DNA from: Gadus chalcogrammus
Taxonomy: Eukaryota; Chordata; Actinopteri; Gadiformes; Gadidae
DNA length: 64,000 nucleotides
Assembly (NCBI RefSeq): GCF_026213295.1
Contig: NC_079413.1
Coordinates: 23,153,335 to 23,217,334, forward strand
Reading direction: 5' to 3'
The notes under the pieces are model-generated. The model was not told the DNA's origin, ran no database searches, and saw only the letters and a program-made list of their open reading frames with translations. Positions 54,838 to 64,000 of the stretch are shown here, piece by piece (the first letter of the stretch is position 1; the number at the start of each line of letters is the position of its first letter). The position numbers and the translations under genes are program-made.

Positions 54838-57800
54838 CTCTGAGCGTACCGTTCTTCTTGGGCCCTCTCCAGATGACGGCGTCGTCTGGGCTGCTGAGCA
54901 GGAAGCCGATGGACATGACGGCCAGGTTCTCCTCCACGTACTGGGAGACCAATCAGACGCCGAGGTTTAGCACAGAGAACCCCCCATTGAGAAGGCTTTG
55001 CTACAGTTTCAGGGGGGATGGGGAAGACTCACCACGGGGGACCAACCGGAGCCACTCTGATGGACCTGGAGGAGAAACAAAGAGGTTAAGATCAGCTCCG
55101 TTCAAACCAGGGGGGCACGAGAAGAGCTTCCAGGGGGGACTTGTATAATATTTTGATTTACCTAAAATTCATTTTATTCATTCACACATTCGTAGATTTC
55201 AATAATGATGGTAATCGTACTATACGTGATCTCATCGAGGATACTTTCTGTAATTGAGATCATACCATTTCCATCCGATACATGTAGACGGGAAAATCTA
55301 GAAGACTACGTCGACAAAGGAACATGTTACGTTTCTCGTCAGGCTTGGTGCACGTAGGTAGGCTGCCGTGTGCACGGTGGTGTGGGCGTCCGGGCACTGA
55401 CCTGTTCTCCGTCCAGACCCATGATCCTCGGGATAGAGGGCCCACAGATGTCCACGTCAAGCACGGCCACCTGGCACACAGCGGAGAGGGGTGAGACGGA
55501 GGGAGACAGAGGGAGACAGAGGGGAGACAGAGGGACGGACAGAGGGGAGACAGAGGGAGACAGAGGGAGACAGAGGGAGACAGAGGGAGACACAGAGAGA
55601 GAGAGGGAGACAGAGGGAGACGCAGTGAGACAGAGGGAGGGGGGGGAGGGAGAGAGAGAGAGACACAGACAGAGAGAAACAGAGACAGAGACAGAGACAG
55701 AAACAGAGAGAGATCCAAGTGATTTTTCCCAAAGTAGGTATTCAATGAATACCCTTGTTCTTAATTCATTGTAACTGTGCATTATAGGACTATTATTATC
55801 CTTTTTGTTTACATACAGCATACATGCATGTAGGATTTTAGTCTTTTTTTGTGCATGTGGATGTAAGTCACATTTGATAAAAGCGTCTGCTAAATGACAA
55901 AAACATAAATGTAAACGTGGAAGTGTTCTTGTGCTACATGGAAGGAGCAGCACCAGAGGGAGGCAGAGCGATGCAGTGTGTGTCTAAGAACAAGTTGGTC
56001 CTCAGACTGCAATGACCTGCTGCCAATTTATTTTTTATTTCAAGTTATTAAAAAGTTCCAGTGCGAGCATGTGTGCGTGTGTGTACACAGTGGAACTATT
56101 GGGAGAGTAAAGAACTAGGTCACAAGCAGATCCAACTTGTAACCGTAGCATTTGGGCTGGACAGGAAATGGGGACTTTCTCTTTTGGGGGGCCAATAAGC
56201 CACAACAGCAGCAAGCTCAGCGCTATGAAGGAATGAAATGAAACAAAAGTTGCTTGACGGGCTTTTGCCCTAACAGTCTTTTCATAAGTAAGCAAAGATT
56301 TTGCACAGGTTTACACATTGTGCTGCGTAAATATTTTACTGCCATAGCTAAGATAACCAAGATGATATGGCTCACACAAGTCTATTTGAATTAACAGTTC
56401 CACGCGCTGAGCGTTCCTTGGAAAACTCTAGCTACACACGAGGAAGTCACCACACCACACACCAGCTCAAAAGCCACCAAAAGTCGGTTACCCTCCCACT
56501 GAAGCTGTGCGTGGTGTGGGTGTGTCCTCCCAACGGTCGGCTGCTATCTCACAACAGACGGATGTATTTGACCCTTCATTCATTCTCCCATGCCCTCCCA
56601 AGCAGAGGACGGAAGAGGTGGGGGGAGAGAGCGAGGACCATGCATGGGGGGGGGGGGGTCAATGTCTGTTCTTCTCACCGTTTGCTGTCATTTTCTTACT
56701 TGATGACAAAAACACAATAACTGCCTCTCTGTCTTCCTGATGAGATAATAAACCAGACCAAGGCCGTCCTCATTAAGGTCCACAGAGTGATTTGTTACTT
56801 AAAGTAATGCACAACAGAGATCTGTACTTTACTTACAATTAAAATATTAAGGTTGATCTGGGTGTGCATTAAGCACCCGAACCTCAGGTTCGAATCCTCC
56901 ATTGCAATCTCACATAATTCCAGGTTATCTAACAGAATATTTGGTAGGTGTGTGGTGAATACATCAGTGATGTATGAAGACAGACCATGCAGCAACAATT
57001 GCCGTACCATTATAACCTAAAAAAGGATACGCTATTCAGATCAAGCATGATTTTAGTCTGTAGACACACTTTACCATTTTGTCAGTAGAACATTTAACAA
57101 TGAGACAATAAAGCCTGAACTTCCTGTGACGAAAAACAAATGTTTTGCATCTTATCCCGATGCTGGCTAGCATACTCACCATGACTTGCAGAATGCTACA
57201 ATAGCAGCAGCACTTTTTTGTGTGACATTTCTACAATGTTGAGTTATTAAAATTCCTTCTTTAACCTTCCCTGCGGGCTACTCCACCAAAAGCATAAAGT
57301 AGCATCAGTTTGAATTAGTGTACGAGGAGGCAAGCAGTAGCATGCTGCTGCCAAAGGGAGACTTCTATTGTTTTCATGGCCAGGGGGGCACACGGCCGCT
57401 AAAAGACAAACGCACCTTGGCACGCCTCGCAGCATCATCCACTGGGACTGATAATATTAAACACAGAACCAAACCTAGAATCTAATGTTCAGACGTGTTG
57501 TCGTTCTACTATGTGACCCTGGTGCGTCTGGTGTGACCCGCTATACAATGAAGCTCTGCCGTAACACGAGTCAAACTCGGAGCAGGAGTGGATCTGAATC
57601 CGAACAGGTCTTACGTGTCCTCGAGGCTGCCAGCTAGAGTTCAGTGCAAATTATTGATCGGAAGTGCCTTTTGTTTAGACGGTGACGAGTTTTTTGGGCT
57701 TGAAAACGCAAAAATCTGAAACCACTCTCCAGAGTGCAAAACTTGAATACGCTCCACAGTAGCGTTTCCGTCTACACTGCCAAGAGGCAAAACTCAGCTC

Positions 57801-59716
57801 AGATCTGCTCACGTCGTGTACGCGTTTACGTCACATACATGTTGGATTATTTCCATGCGTCGGACCGTCAAGCTGCTCTGGCAGCTCTAATAAACTTACA
57901 GGAGTCTTTCCACGAAATGTACGATATGTGGATATGTGTCGTATTACTGAACAGAGAAGGATCTGTAATTATGTTTTGGTTTTCGCGGCGCAGATAAAAG
58001 AAGGAAGATTCTACGCATGCGCTCAGACATGGCGGTGTTGTGTGATGGTGTATCACAGCACCACCTAGCCGCTTGGCATGCACACCCAATCGAATTCCAC
58101 ACACTTTTGCGTCACCGTATGCACGCAGAATTCCTCCCAAAACGTTTGTCTAACGCGGAATAAAAAGTGAAGACGTGACGCCACTTTTGCGTCTTGTGTT
58201 CAGACCGTCATCATTTAAACGCAGCCCGAGTTGATCTAGGGATAATGTTAATGTTGTTGTTCACGTTTATTTGTATAAAGGCCCAGGCAGGCCGTGCTCC
58301 CCCTCACCTCCTTGCTGGCGTCGCTGGCCAGCGCGTGGGCCAGGTGGGCGCTGAACGTGCTCTTCCCCACCCCGCCTTTCCCAGAGAGCACCAGGATCTT
58401 GTGCTTCACCGTCAGCATCTTCTCCGCTATCTCCGCGATGGCTGGGGGGACAGAGAGGCAGTGGGTTAGGGACCTGGTGAGTCGGGCCCTCAAAGAAAAA
58501 TCTCTTTTGCCTTTTAAAATGTTCAGACGTCATGGACACACAGAGCTTACGCAATTTTATGATTTTAATTTAAAGCGCACCACGACTTTTATGACCAATA
58601 AACGGGGTTATGATGATTTAGAGTCATGTTTAACCCTACTAAAGTGTCAAATAATGGGGGGCGAGGGGTCGGAGAAGGACGAAGCCGAGTGTTCGGAGAA
58701 TTTCAACGGAGAATGCTGAAAGCGCCCAGATGAGAGGAAGAGTTTCCCGAAAATCGACATCGATTTTTGTGCTCCGATTCGTGTCAGGTTGCTCTATAGG
58801 AGTCATTAATAAGAAATTACGACCAGAGAGTTTGGCGATCTTTAAATATGATGCCGTTGGCGGGCCAATTATGAACTTATGTACTTTGGCTTACGCAGAA
58901 ACCGAAGTTGCATCTTCAATACGTCTTGGGTGCATTCAAACAACAGGTTACTCATGGTGGAGGAGACTGGTTACGATTACAATTAAATTTGATTTATGAT
59001 CAATAACGGCACATTGCATATGTACCACTGACAACAACGGCTGCATTATTGTTAGGGTGAAGCCCTATAGGCCGAAGAAAGAGCCGTAGTCTTACCGGGG
59101 TCGGGAGCCTTGGTGGCACCGGAGGCACAGAGCGTCTGGTTCGGACAGCCCTGGCATGCTGAGCCCTTCCCTGCCTTTTCACTGGTGGTCCCAGGACAGT
59201 CTGAAAACATTTGAATGAACATTTTTAGAGAAGCCAGATAAAGTAAACTGTAGGGTTAGTTAGATCATAGAATTATTATTTTAGACCCTTAAATAAAATG
59301 TTTAAATAACTTCATACGTTACAGTTCATGTGTTTCTAAAACACGTGAGTTAAGCTTCCGTGGTAACATCATCTTCCTAAGTAAGCCATCATGAATAACT
59401 GTTGAGGTCATTGACAACTGGCCGAATTTATTTCACATTATAACATTAGGTTAGGCTATTATACACACATGTATTACAGGTGTATACTTCACAGCAAGCT
59501 TCAACACAACTTTCTCGAAACGCTTGGAGATGACGCAAGAGAAATGACATATCGCTATAATTTGCTGATCTGTGAAACCGGCAAAGTAAACTACAAAATG
59601 TAAGCATTTAATTAAAATCTCCCAAAAACAAAAGACGCTCTCCTTTGGACATTAAATAATACAAACAATTGCATTTAATACTCACGTTCCGGCGCATTGC
59701 TGGGGACATCGGACAT
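52956..59716 (-). CDS. nubp1: NUBP1, cytosolic iron-sulfur assembly scaffold ATPase, 322 aa, complete
   Basis: Exons: 59716-59686, 59200-59096, 58441-58308, 55470-55402, 55065-55033, 54940-54850, 54737-54583, 54362-54252, 53652-53466 and 53008-52956. They sum to 969 nt with all phases closing (human 320 aa). NUBP1 pairs with NUBP2 as the scaffold that assembles 4Fe-4S clusters for cytosolic and nuclear proteins. It begins [14 protein letters not shown], with the N-terminal cluster cysteines ([12 protein letters not shown]). Next come the deviant Walker [10 protein letters not shown] (66-74), [32 protein letters not shown], the switch [26 protein letters not shown] (bridging cysteines 239/242) and [15 protein letters not shown]. 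It looks fully functional. Several introns are mostly microsatellite. It lies upstream of ciita on the same strand, as in other vertebrates. Confidence 0.98.
53009..53125. repeat. (GA)n/(GACAGAGA)n repeat in nubp1 intron 9
   Basis: GAGAGACAGAGAGTCAGAGA units begin right beside the acceptor of the last exon. Confidence 0.95.
54396..54572. repeat. (GT)n/GTGTGACT repeat filling nubp1 intron 7
   Basis: TGTGACTG and TGTGTGTG units cover about 175 of the 220 intron bases. Confidence 0.95.
54785..54835. repeat. (AC)n repeat in nubp1 intron 6
   Basis: A pure AC tract in a 112-nt intron. Confidence 0.95.
55490..55710. repeat. GGGAGACAGA-type repeat in nubp1 intron 3
   Basis: Roughly 10-bp AGGGAGACAG units grade into GAGACAGAGA and GAGAGA. 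Confidence 0.95.
55840..55920 (+). mobile_element. Interspersed repeat tail fragment
   Basis: GATAAAAGCGTCTGCTAAAT followed by GACAAAAACATAAATGTAAA is the characteristic terminus of an abundant fish repeat. Only the end is present. Confidence 0.55.
55921..57659 (-). other. nubp1: nubp1 intron 3, nothing further recognised
   Basis: A poly(G) run lies at about 56647-56658. No gene or classifiable element was found. Confidence 0.45.
57660..58240. mobile_element. Non-autonomous DNA transposon in nubp1 intron 3
   Basis: The left edge GTTTAGACGGTGACGAG and the right edge ..GTTCAGACCGTCATCATTTA are weak inverted repeats. GAAAACGCAAAAATCTGAAA and CACTTTTGCGTCTTG subterminal motifs are repeated inside. 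No transposase domain. The family is not assigned. Confidence 0.5.
58442..59095 (-). other. nubp1: nubp1 intron 2, nothing recognised
   Basis: No exon or repeat was identified beyond isolated open frames without domains. Confidence 0.45.
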
Positions 59717-60214
59717 AATTGAATCCCTGTCCTCCTTCATAATTCTTCCCCTTCTAAAGTTCCTGCTACGCAGGAGAACGTCCTGATAAAACTAAACCCA
59801 AAAAGCTGCGCAGTCATTGCCAATGACTCAGGAGGAGCATTTGTCGATTTTACCTAAATAGTCTACTACTTTATGTTACTTAATATTCAGAAACACAGAA
59901 AATATTATAATATACTTATTTTTCTCATATATTATAATATATTGTTTATATATTTGTTTTTGTTTTACAGGCGCTATATATGTAACAAATGTATTTTACT
60001 AAATTATTAATTAACCATTATATCTCATAGATTAAACAGACATGTTAAATGGCAATGTTATCCATAGAAATAGCTTACGTTCCGGGTCGGTACGTTTGTC
60101 TTTGTTTTGGCTTGTTTGTTGTGATTCCTATTCTCCGAGTAGGCCTACCCTGGGTTGCCAGATATGTAACAAATCGTCATAATGATAAATTACATTTTTT
60201 TTCTCTGGTTGACC
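59717..60214. other. nubp1 upstream region
   Basis: The promoter of nubp1 should lie just above 59716. The sequence soon becomes AT-rich and then enters the LINE relic. No element is firmly identified. Confidence 0.4.
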
Positions 60215-61292
60215 AAGGTGTGGGAAGGTCTTTGCATGCAGATGACGGGGCTTTGTGGATAAGAGGTCGCAATGTCTCTTTTGTGAAAATAAAAGTTCAA
60301 GCTGCGGGTCAAGTGGAGGGAGGGACAAAACAATCGGGATTCAAACTGTAGGCTATGTGGCAAAAACTCGGGTGATGTTTTTCCAGACGACATAAAATTA
60401 CAGCCATATCAATAAAACTATGAACCACCCCTCGAACAAGTTAAAACGATCAGATTTCTTGGTATATGGTTTGACCAAAAGAGATTGCTTCTGACAGTTT
60501 TTCAGCTCTATCTAGCATTAGGTCAGGAAGGTCGTTATTTAGAATGGATCTAATCAATTAACTATTTCTTATAATGTACAGACTGCAAATGAAGGGCAAT
60601 GTTCATCCCGTTTATCTGGGTTCCTGCTCATGCTTGGTGGGAAGGGAAATGAGCAAGTGGATATTCTGGCCAAACAAGCACTCAAGATATCACATGTAGG
60701 CATACACCTACAGGTTCCTCTGAGCAAGGCTGAAGTAAAATCCGTCATCATCAGGACATATAATACAATATACAATATACAAAGACACGTTGGTGATGGG
60801 AGGACGGTTGGCTTCAAACGTAGGGATGGAAATACAGGTCTGAATTATTCAATGCATAAAATAGGCAAGCATCCAACTGGGAAATGCCATCACTGTTACC
60901 AGCCAGAAACTGTTGAGCATTTATTAGTTAATTGTAATACAATGCCCAGAGAGAACACCTTTTTCAGACACTAAGCAAGGCAGAACACAACAACTTTTCC
61001 TTATCAGGGCTTTTGGGGAAAACAGCAGGCAATGCCTATCACAGCATTATTAAGTTCCTGAGCGAAATTGATGTAGCAGAAAGAATCTAGTTTTTATTTG
61101 TTTGTTTGTTTTATTTTATTTCATATTTATTTTATACTTCATTTAATTTTTTCCTTTTTATTAGCTGCAATATGGCTCGTTCACACCCCAGTCCAGTAGG
61201 TAGCGGTAATGCACCTACAAGTTGTTGTTTTTCCACCGCCAATAAACCCTAAAGAAGAAGAAGAAGAAGAAGAAGAAGAAGAAGAAGAAGAA
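60215..61292 (+). pseudogene. Decayed LINE (I/Nimb-like) with RT, RNase H and 3' tail pieces
   Basis: A reverse-transcriptase remnant keeps the catalytic-box neighbourhood as HADDGALWIRGRNVS (Tyr changed to His). Farther on, GNEQVDILAKQALK and PLSKAEVKSVI, then GLNYSMHKIGKHPTGKCHHC and PETVEHLLVNC, represent the RNase H and the C-terminal zinc-knuckle-like region. The 3' end AGTCCAGTAGGTAGCGGTAA ... CCGCCAATAAACCC(TAAAG)AAG(AAG)n is a familiar fish LINE tail. It is frameshifted and 5'-truncated. Confidence 0.85.
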
Positions 61293-61481
61293 ACAAAACG
61301 GCGCACACAGACACAGAGTGTTGCAGCCATGGAAGCAGGAAAACAAACTGATCATCTGAGATATTAACAATTGCTAAGTAACAATGTTTCAATGACTTAA
61401 GTAAATATTGGCTTATTGGCTGTCTGCGTAGGGGACGAGCGGAGACAACTCTCTCCAATATTGTGAATCTAAACTGCACTT

Positions 61482-62900
61482 ATGGAAGCAGTGGCGGTCG
61501 ACCGCCACCTGGTGCTCAGGACTCCCGTGAAACTGCCCGAGTTTTCTGCGGCGACACCCCTAGAGCCTTACCTGGCGCAGGTCCGGCTCGCTGCTTGGCA
61601 TAACGGATGGGATGCGAAGGAGTTCGGCAACCCATCTTGCCCGGGCGTTGGAGGGCACGGGAGTGTGTGTACCCCTCGACTCGGCCCCAGGAGGGAGAGC
61701 ACCTTGGGGCGTCCGCCGCGGACGTCCAGCTCTACGCCAACCGTGGGTACCCCCCAGTTTCCTGCTACCGCTAGAGAGGAGCTGGCCCTAGACGCGTTCC
61801 TCCGGGGTCTTGCGCCGGAGTGTCTGTGGCAGCACGTCCGGCTCAGCGGGCCCCAGACACTCGATGGGGCCCTCGATGGGGCCCTCGACGTGGTGGAACA
61901 CGCAGAGGCATTGCTGGAGGAGGCCTGGACTCCGCCCAAGCGACCCCCACCACCACCTGACCGACGTGCGTCTGGGACAAGCGGCCGCTGCCGTTTCCGG
62001 TGTGGCGAGCCCGGCCACCCGGCCCCGTGACTGCCCCCGCGCCCGCACCCCGAGATGGAGCACTACGGCGGAGTGGTCCAGTTAGGGGGGGGGGGGGGGG
62101 ACCACCCCACCCTCCCCCATGGTCCGGGTCGCGCCCGTGGGCTGTTCCTGGAGTGCAGCCTCGACGGTCTCCCTAGTGCGTCCCGGCGACCTCCCGGGGG
62201 GCTGGACGCCGACCAGCGTCCGGCTGGCGGCGGCGACGGGAGAAGAGGAGGCCAGAATGAGGGGCAGGAGGCGGCTTGCCGTCGGGGTGGGGGGACAGGA
62301 GCTGGCGCACGGGCTTTGGCTCGCCGACATCCAGGACCCGTGCATCATCGGCCTGGACCTGCTGACGCGTTGGGGGGGCCCGCGTGGACGTGGCCATCAC
62401 CCTCGGGACAGAGACCGTGAGGCTCCAGTCCGGGCAGGGGGAGAAGAACGGGGCCAGGCGTCACCGGCGGTCTTGACACTGCCCAGGCAGCGTGGCCGTC
62501 ACCACCGGCCCCTGAACACTCAGGGCAGTGTTGTGGGGTCGTCAGGACGATCGACCTCTTAGGTTGGGGCTGGGTGGCGACTGTGGGTGCAAACACCCGC
62601 CCAGAGTGCCGCAATGGATCCTGGGAGGGTTCAGACCATTATTAGTTGGACCTCCCGCCCTCCTGGGTCCTTTACGATACTACCGACATGAGGTGGTCGC
62701 AGTGGTTCAGTTATTCGTGGACACCTGCTGGAGTTTTGGGGGAAATCAGGCAGCGTCACCGAGATGCTTAGTGCTCTGGGAAAAGACCCGTGTTTGTTGT
62801 GTGTTCTGTTGTGTTGTGAACAATAAAGGCAGTTCCCTTTGGCGCGAGCGCTGCAGTTCACGTCTGAAACCTGTCTTCCGTGTGGTTCCTTCCTTCCTTC
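61482..62900 (+). pseudogene. Decayed Gypsy-like LTR retrotransposon (Gag and protease remnants)
   Basis: A 182-codon frame (61482-62030) is a Gag-like remnant ending in a zinc knuckle (CRFRCGEPGHPA). The frame is broken within the knuckle, and its continuation is in the next frame. A retropepsin-like region downstream (about 62119-62420) lacks an intact active-site triad in frame and includes the DIQDPCIIGLDLLTRW segment typical of such elements. The reverse transcriptase and integrase are absent. The terminal part (62620-62900) has AATAAA at 62822-62827 and may be an LTR. Poly(G) lies at 62087-62100. It is inactive. Confidence 0.75.
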
Positions 62901-63416
62901 CTTCGCTAACGATATAATACTTTGAAAACATTTGAATTTATTAATTTTGAACCCTGAACAGATTGGATGCAGCTGTGCCCGCGTTCTTGGCAGAAAGTCA
63001 GTTTCGTTCCCGGTGGGTGTTGGTCTTTGCCAGGCCTGCACTTAGTTCCCAATCCAGTTTGTGATATTCATGGATAGGATATTGAGGCATAGTCGACCGT
63101 GGTGGGGTGATCTGATCTCATCACTGCTAGTAGCAGGTGATGTGGCCCTGATGGCCTCATCGGCCTGTGACCATTTTTTAATTATCTTTGATAATTAACC
63201 GACTTGAGATATCAAATCTCCTTGCAACCCTTATTTTGTTGTATCAATCAGGAGAGACTATCAAAATGAGCCACAATACCTATGAAACACATTAGACACC
63301 ATCAAATTATTTTCCATGAGGAGGATTGATCCCGGCTGACGGGGTCTAGACGCTGGTGGTGGTGTGACTACGGACTCCTCTTCACGCTGGTGGTGGTGTG
63401 ACTCCTCTTCCCCTAG
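62901..63416. other. No gene recognised, short tandem duplication at the end
   Basis: Near 63350-63410 the phrase ACGCTGGTGGTGGTGTGACT occurs twice just before a splice acceptor (cttcccctag). Confidence 0.4.
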
Positions 63417-63506
63417 AGGACGGAATCTCCGACCTTCTCCATAGACGAGCGGAGCCTAACCCCGGAGGTGAAGGAGGTGGACGAGGGCCGCAATGAGTCT
63501 CTTTGA
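63417..63506 (+). CDS. Probable terminal exon of an unidentified gene
   Basis: After a good acceptor (ctcctcttcccctag), a 30-codon frame reads RTESPTFSIDERSLTPEVKE then VDEGRNESL and stops. The Ser/Thr/Glu-rich, hydrophilic C-terminus looks like a real protein tail. I do not recognise it, and the upstream exons would have to lie within or beyond the transposon relics, or the exon may be orphaned. Phase 0 at the acceptor is assumed. Confidence 0.35.
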   Translation, partial: RTESPTFSIDERSLTPEVKEVDEGRNESL

Positions 63507-64000
63507 AACAACAGACGAGTGACAAGCATGAATGAGAGATGTCTATATACATTGTAACGTAATCCTTGAGGTCCTCGTCGGTTGGGAGATGAGGAGGGGA
63601 GGGGCCAGCATGGAATGCGTCTGGATTTAGAACCTAACAGGGAGCGATGAGGAATAGCAGGGGAATGTCGTCTTCCTGCTTGAATTTTTGCTCCGCGGTA
63701 AAAAATAATCGAAATATTTGTGTGAATATCCTGGTGTTCTGTCAGCCTTGTGCATCGCCATTGACGTGTTTGTTTCGACATAGCATTTATGTTCCAGCAG
63801 GGGGCTCCATCTTGGAGTGTGAAAGTCTTGGTTTCGGTGGGGCTACAGCGTTGATGCAGTCTAGAATGGACATTCTCAAGAATCTCAACCAAAGTATCAC
63901 AGGAAGAGGATGGAGGGGGCAGGACAATCCAAGAATTCTGGAAACGGAATCATCATTAAGATAGCGCTGGGTAACAGTCCTCTTTGCAGTCCTTGTTTCG
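63507..64000. other. No gene recognised
   Basis: Possible 3' UTR of the preceding exon. Nothing else is supported. Confidence 0.35.

Noticed and set aside
61568..62614. Minus-strand ORFs over the LTR relic
   Set aside because: Antisense of GC-rich Gag/protease remnants.

Overview
This is a vertebrate nuclear window, almost certainly from a teleost. Genes are split by GT-AG introns, and much of the rest is fish-type transposon debris (LINE tails, hAT/ZBED relics, foldback MITEs) and microsatellites. The very high density of (AC)n, (GA)n and (GCGT)n tracts, often filling short introns, recalls cod-like (gadiform) genomes, but the sequence alone does not prove the order.

Four genes were assembled exon by exon, with every splice phase closing. 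They are bax (minus strand, 198 aa, 23.8-26.6 kb), dexi (plus, 90 aa, single coding exon at 35.9 kb), ciita (minus, 16 coding exons, 40.0-51.0 kb) and nubp1 (minus, 10 exons, 322 aa, 53.0-59.7 kb). nubp1-ciita-dexi is the conserved vertebrate block (human 16p13) in the conserved relative orientation. TVP23A is missing between nubp1 and ciita, and CLEC16A is not seen beyond dexi.

The left third (about 9-18 kb) carries an immune-type cluster. A complete type II C-type lectin receptor (209 aa, with a duplicated alternative first exon) is followed by a two-exon Ig + PRY/SPRY (B30.2) gene. The 4.1-kb lectin intron holds a foldback element, a 47-bp CCAAT-rich minisatellite and a hAT-type element with an 8-bp target duplication.

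0-9 kb is repeats and transposon relics, including a long inverted repeat and a 1.2-kb dispersed element that reappears directly upstream of dexi. 27-34 kb is a repeat-rich, gene-poor stretch with an inverted duplication and a 73-base poly(C). 60-63 kb holds a decayed LINE and a decayed Gypsy-like LTR element. 63.4 kb has one probable terminal exon of an unidentified gene.

The most interesting observation is in ciita. The large NACHT exon changes reading frame in a lysine-rich insertion. Either there is a one-base frameshift (a candidate inactivation of the MHC class II master regulator) or a 61-nt GT-AG mini-intron that exactly restores the frame.
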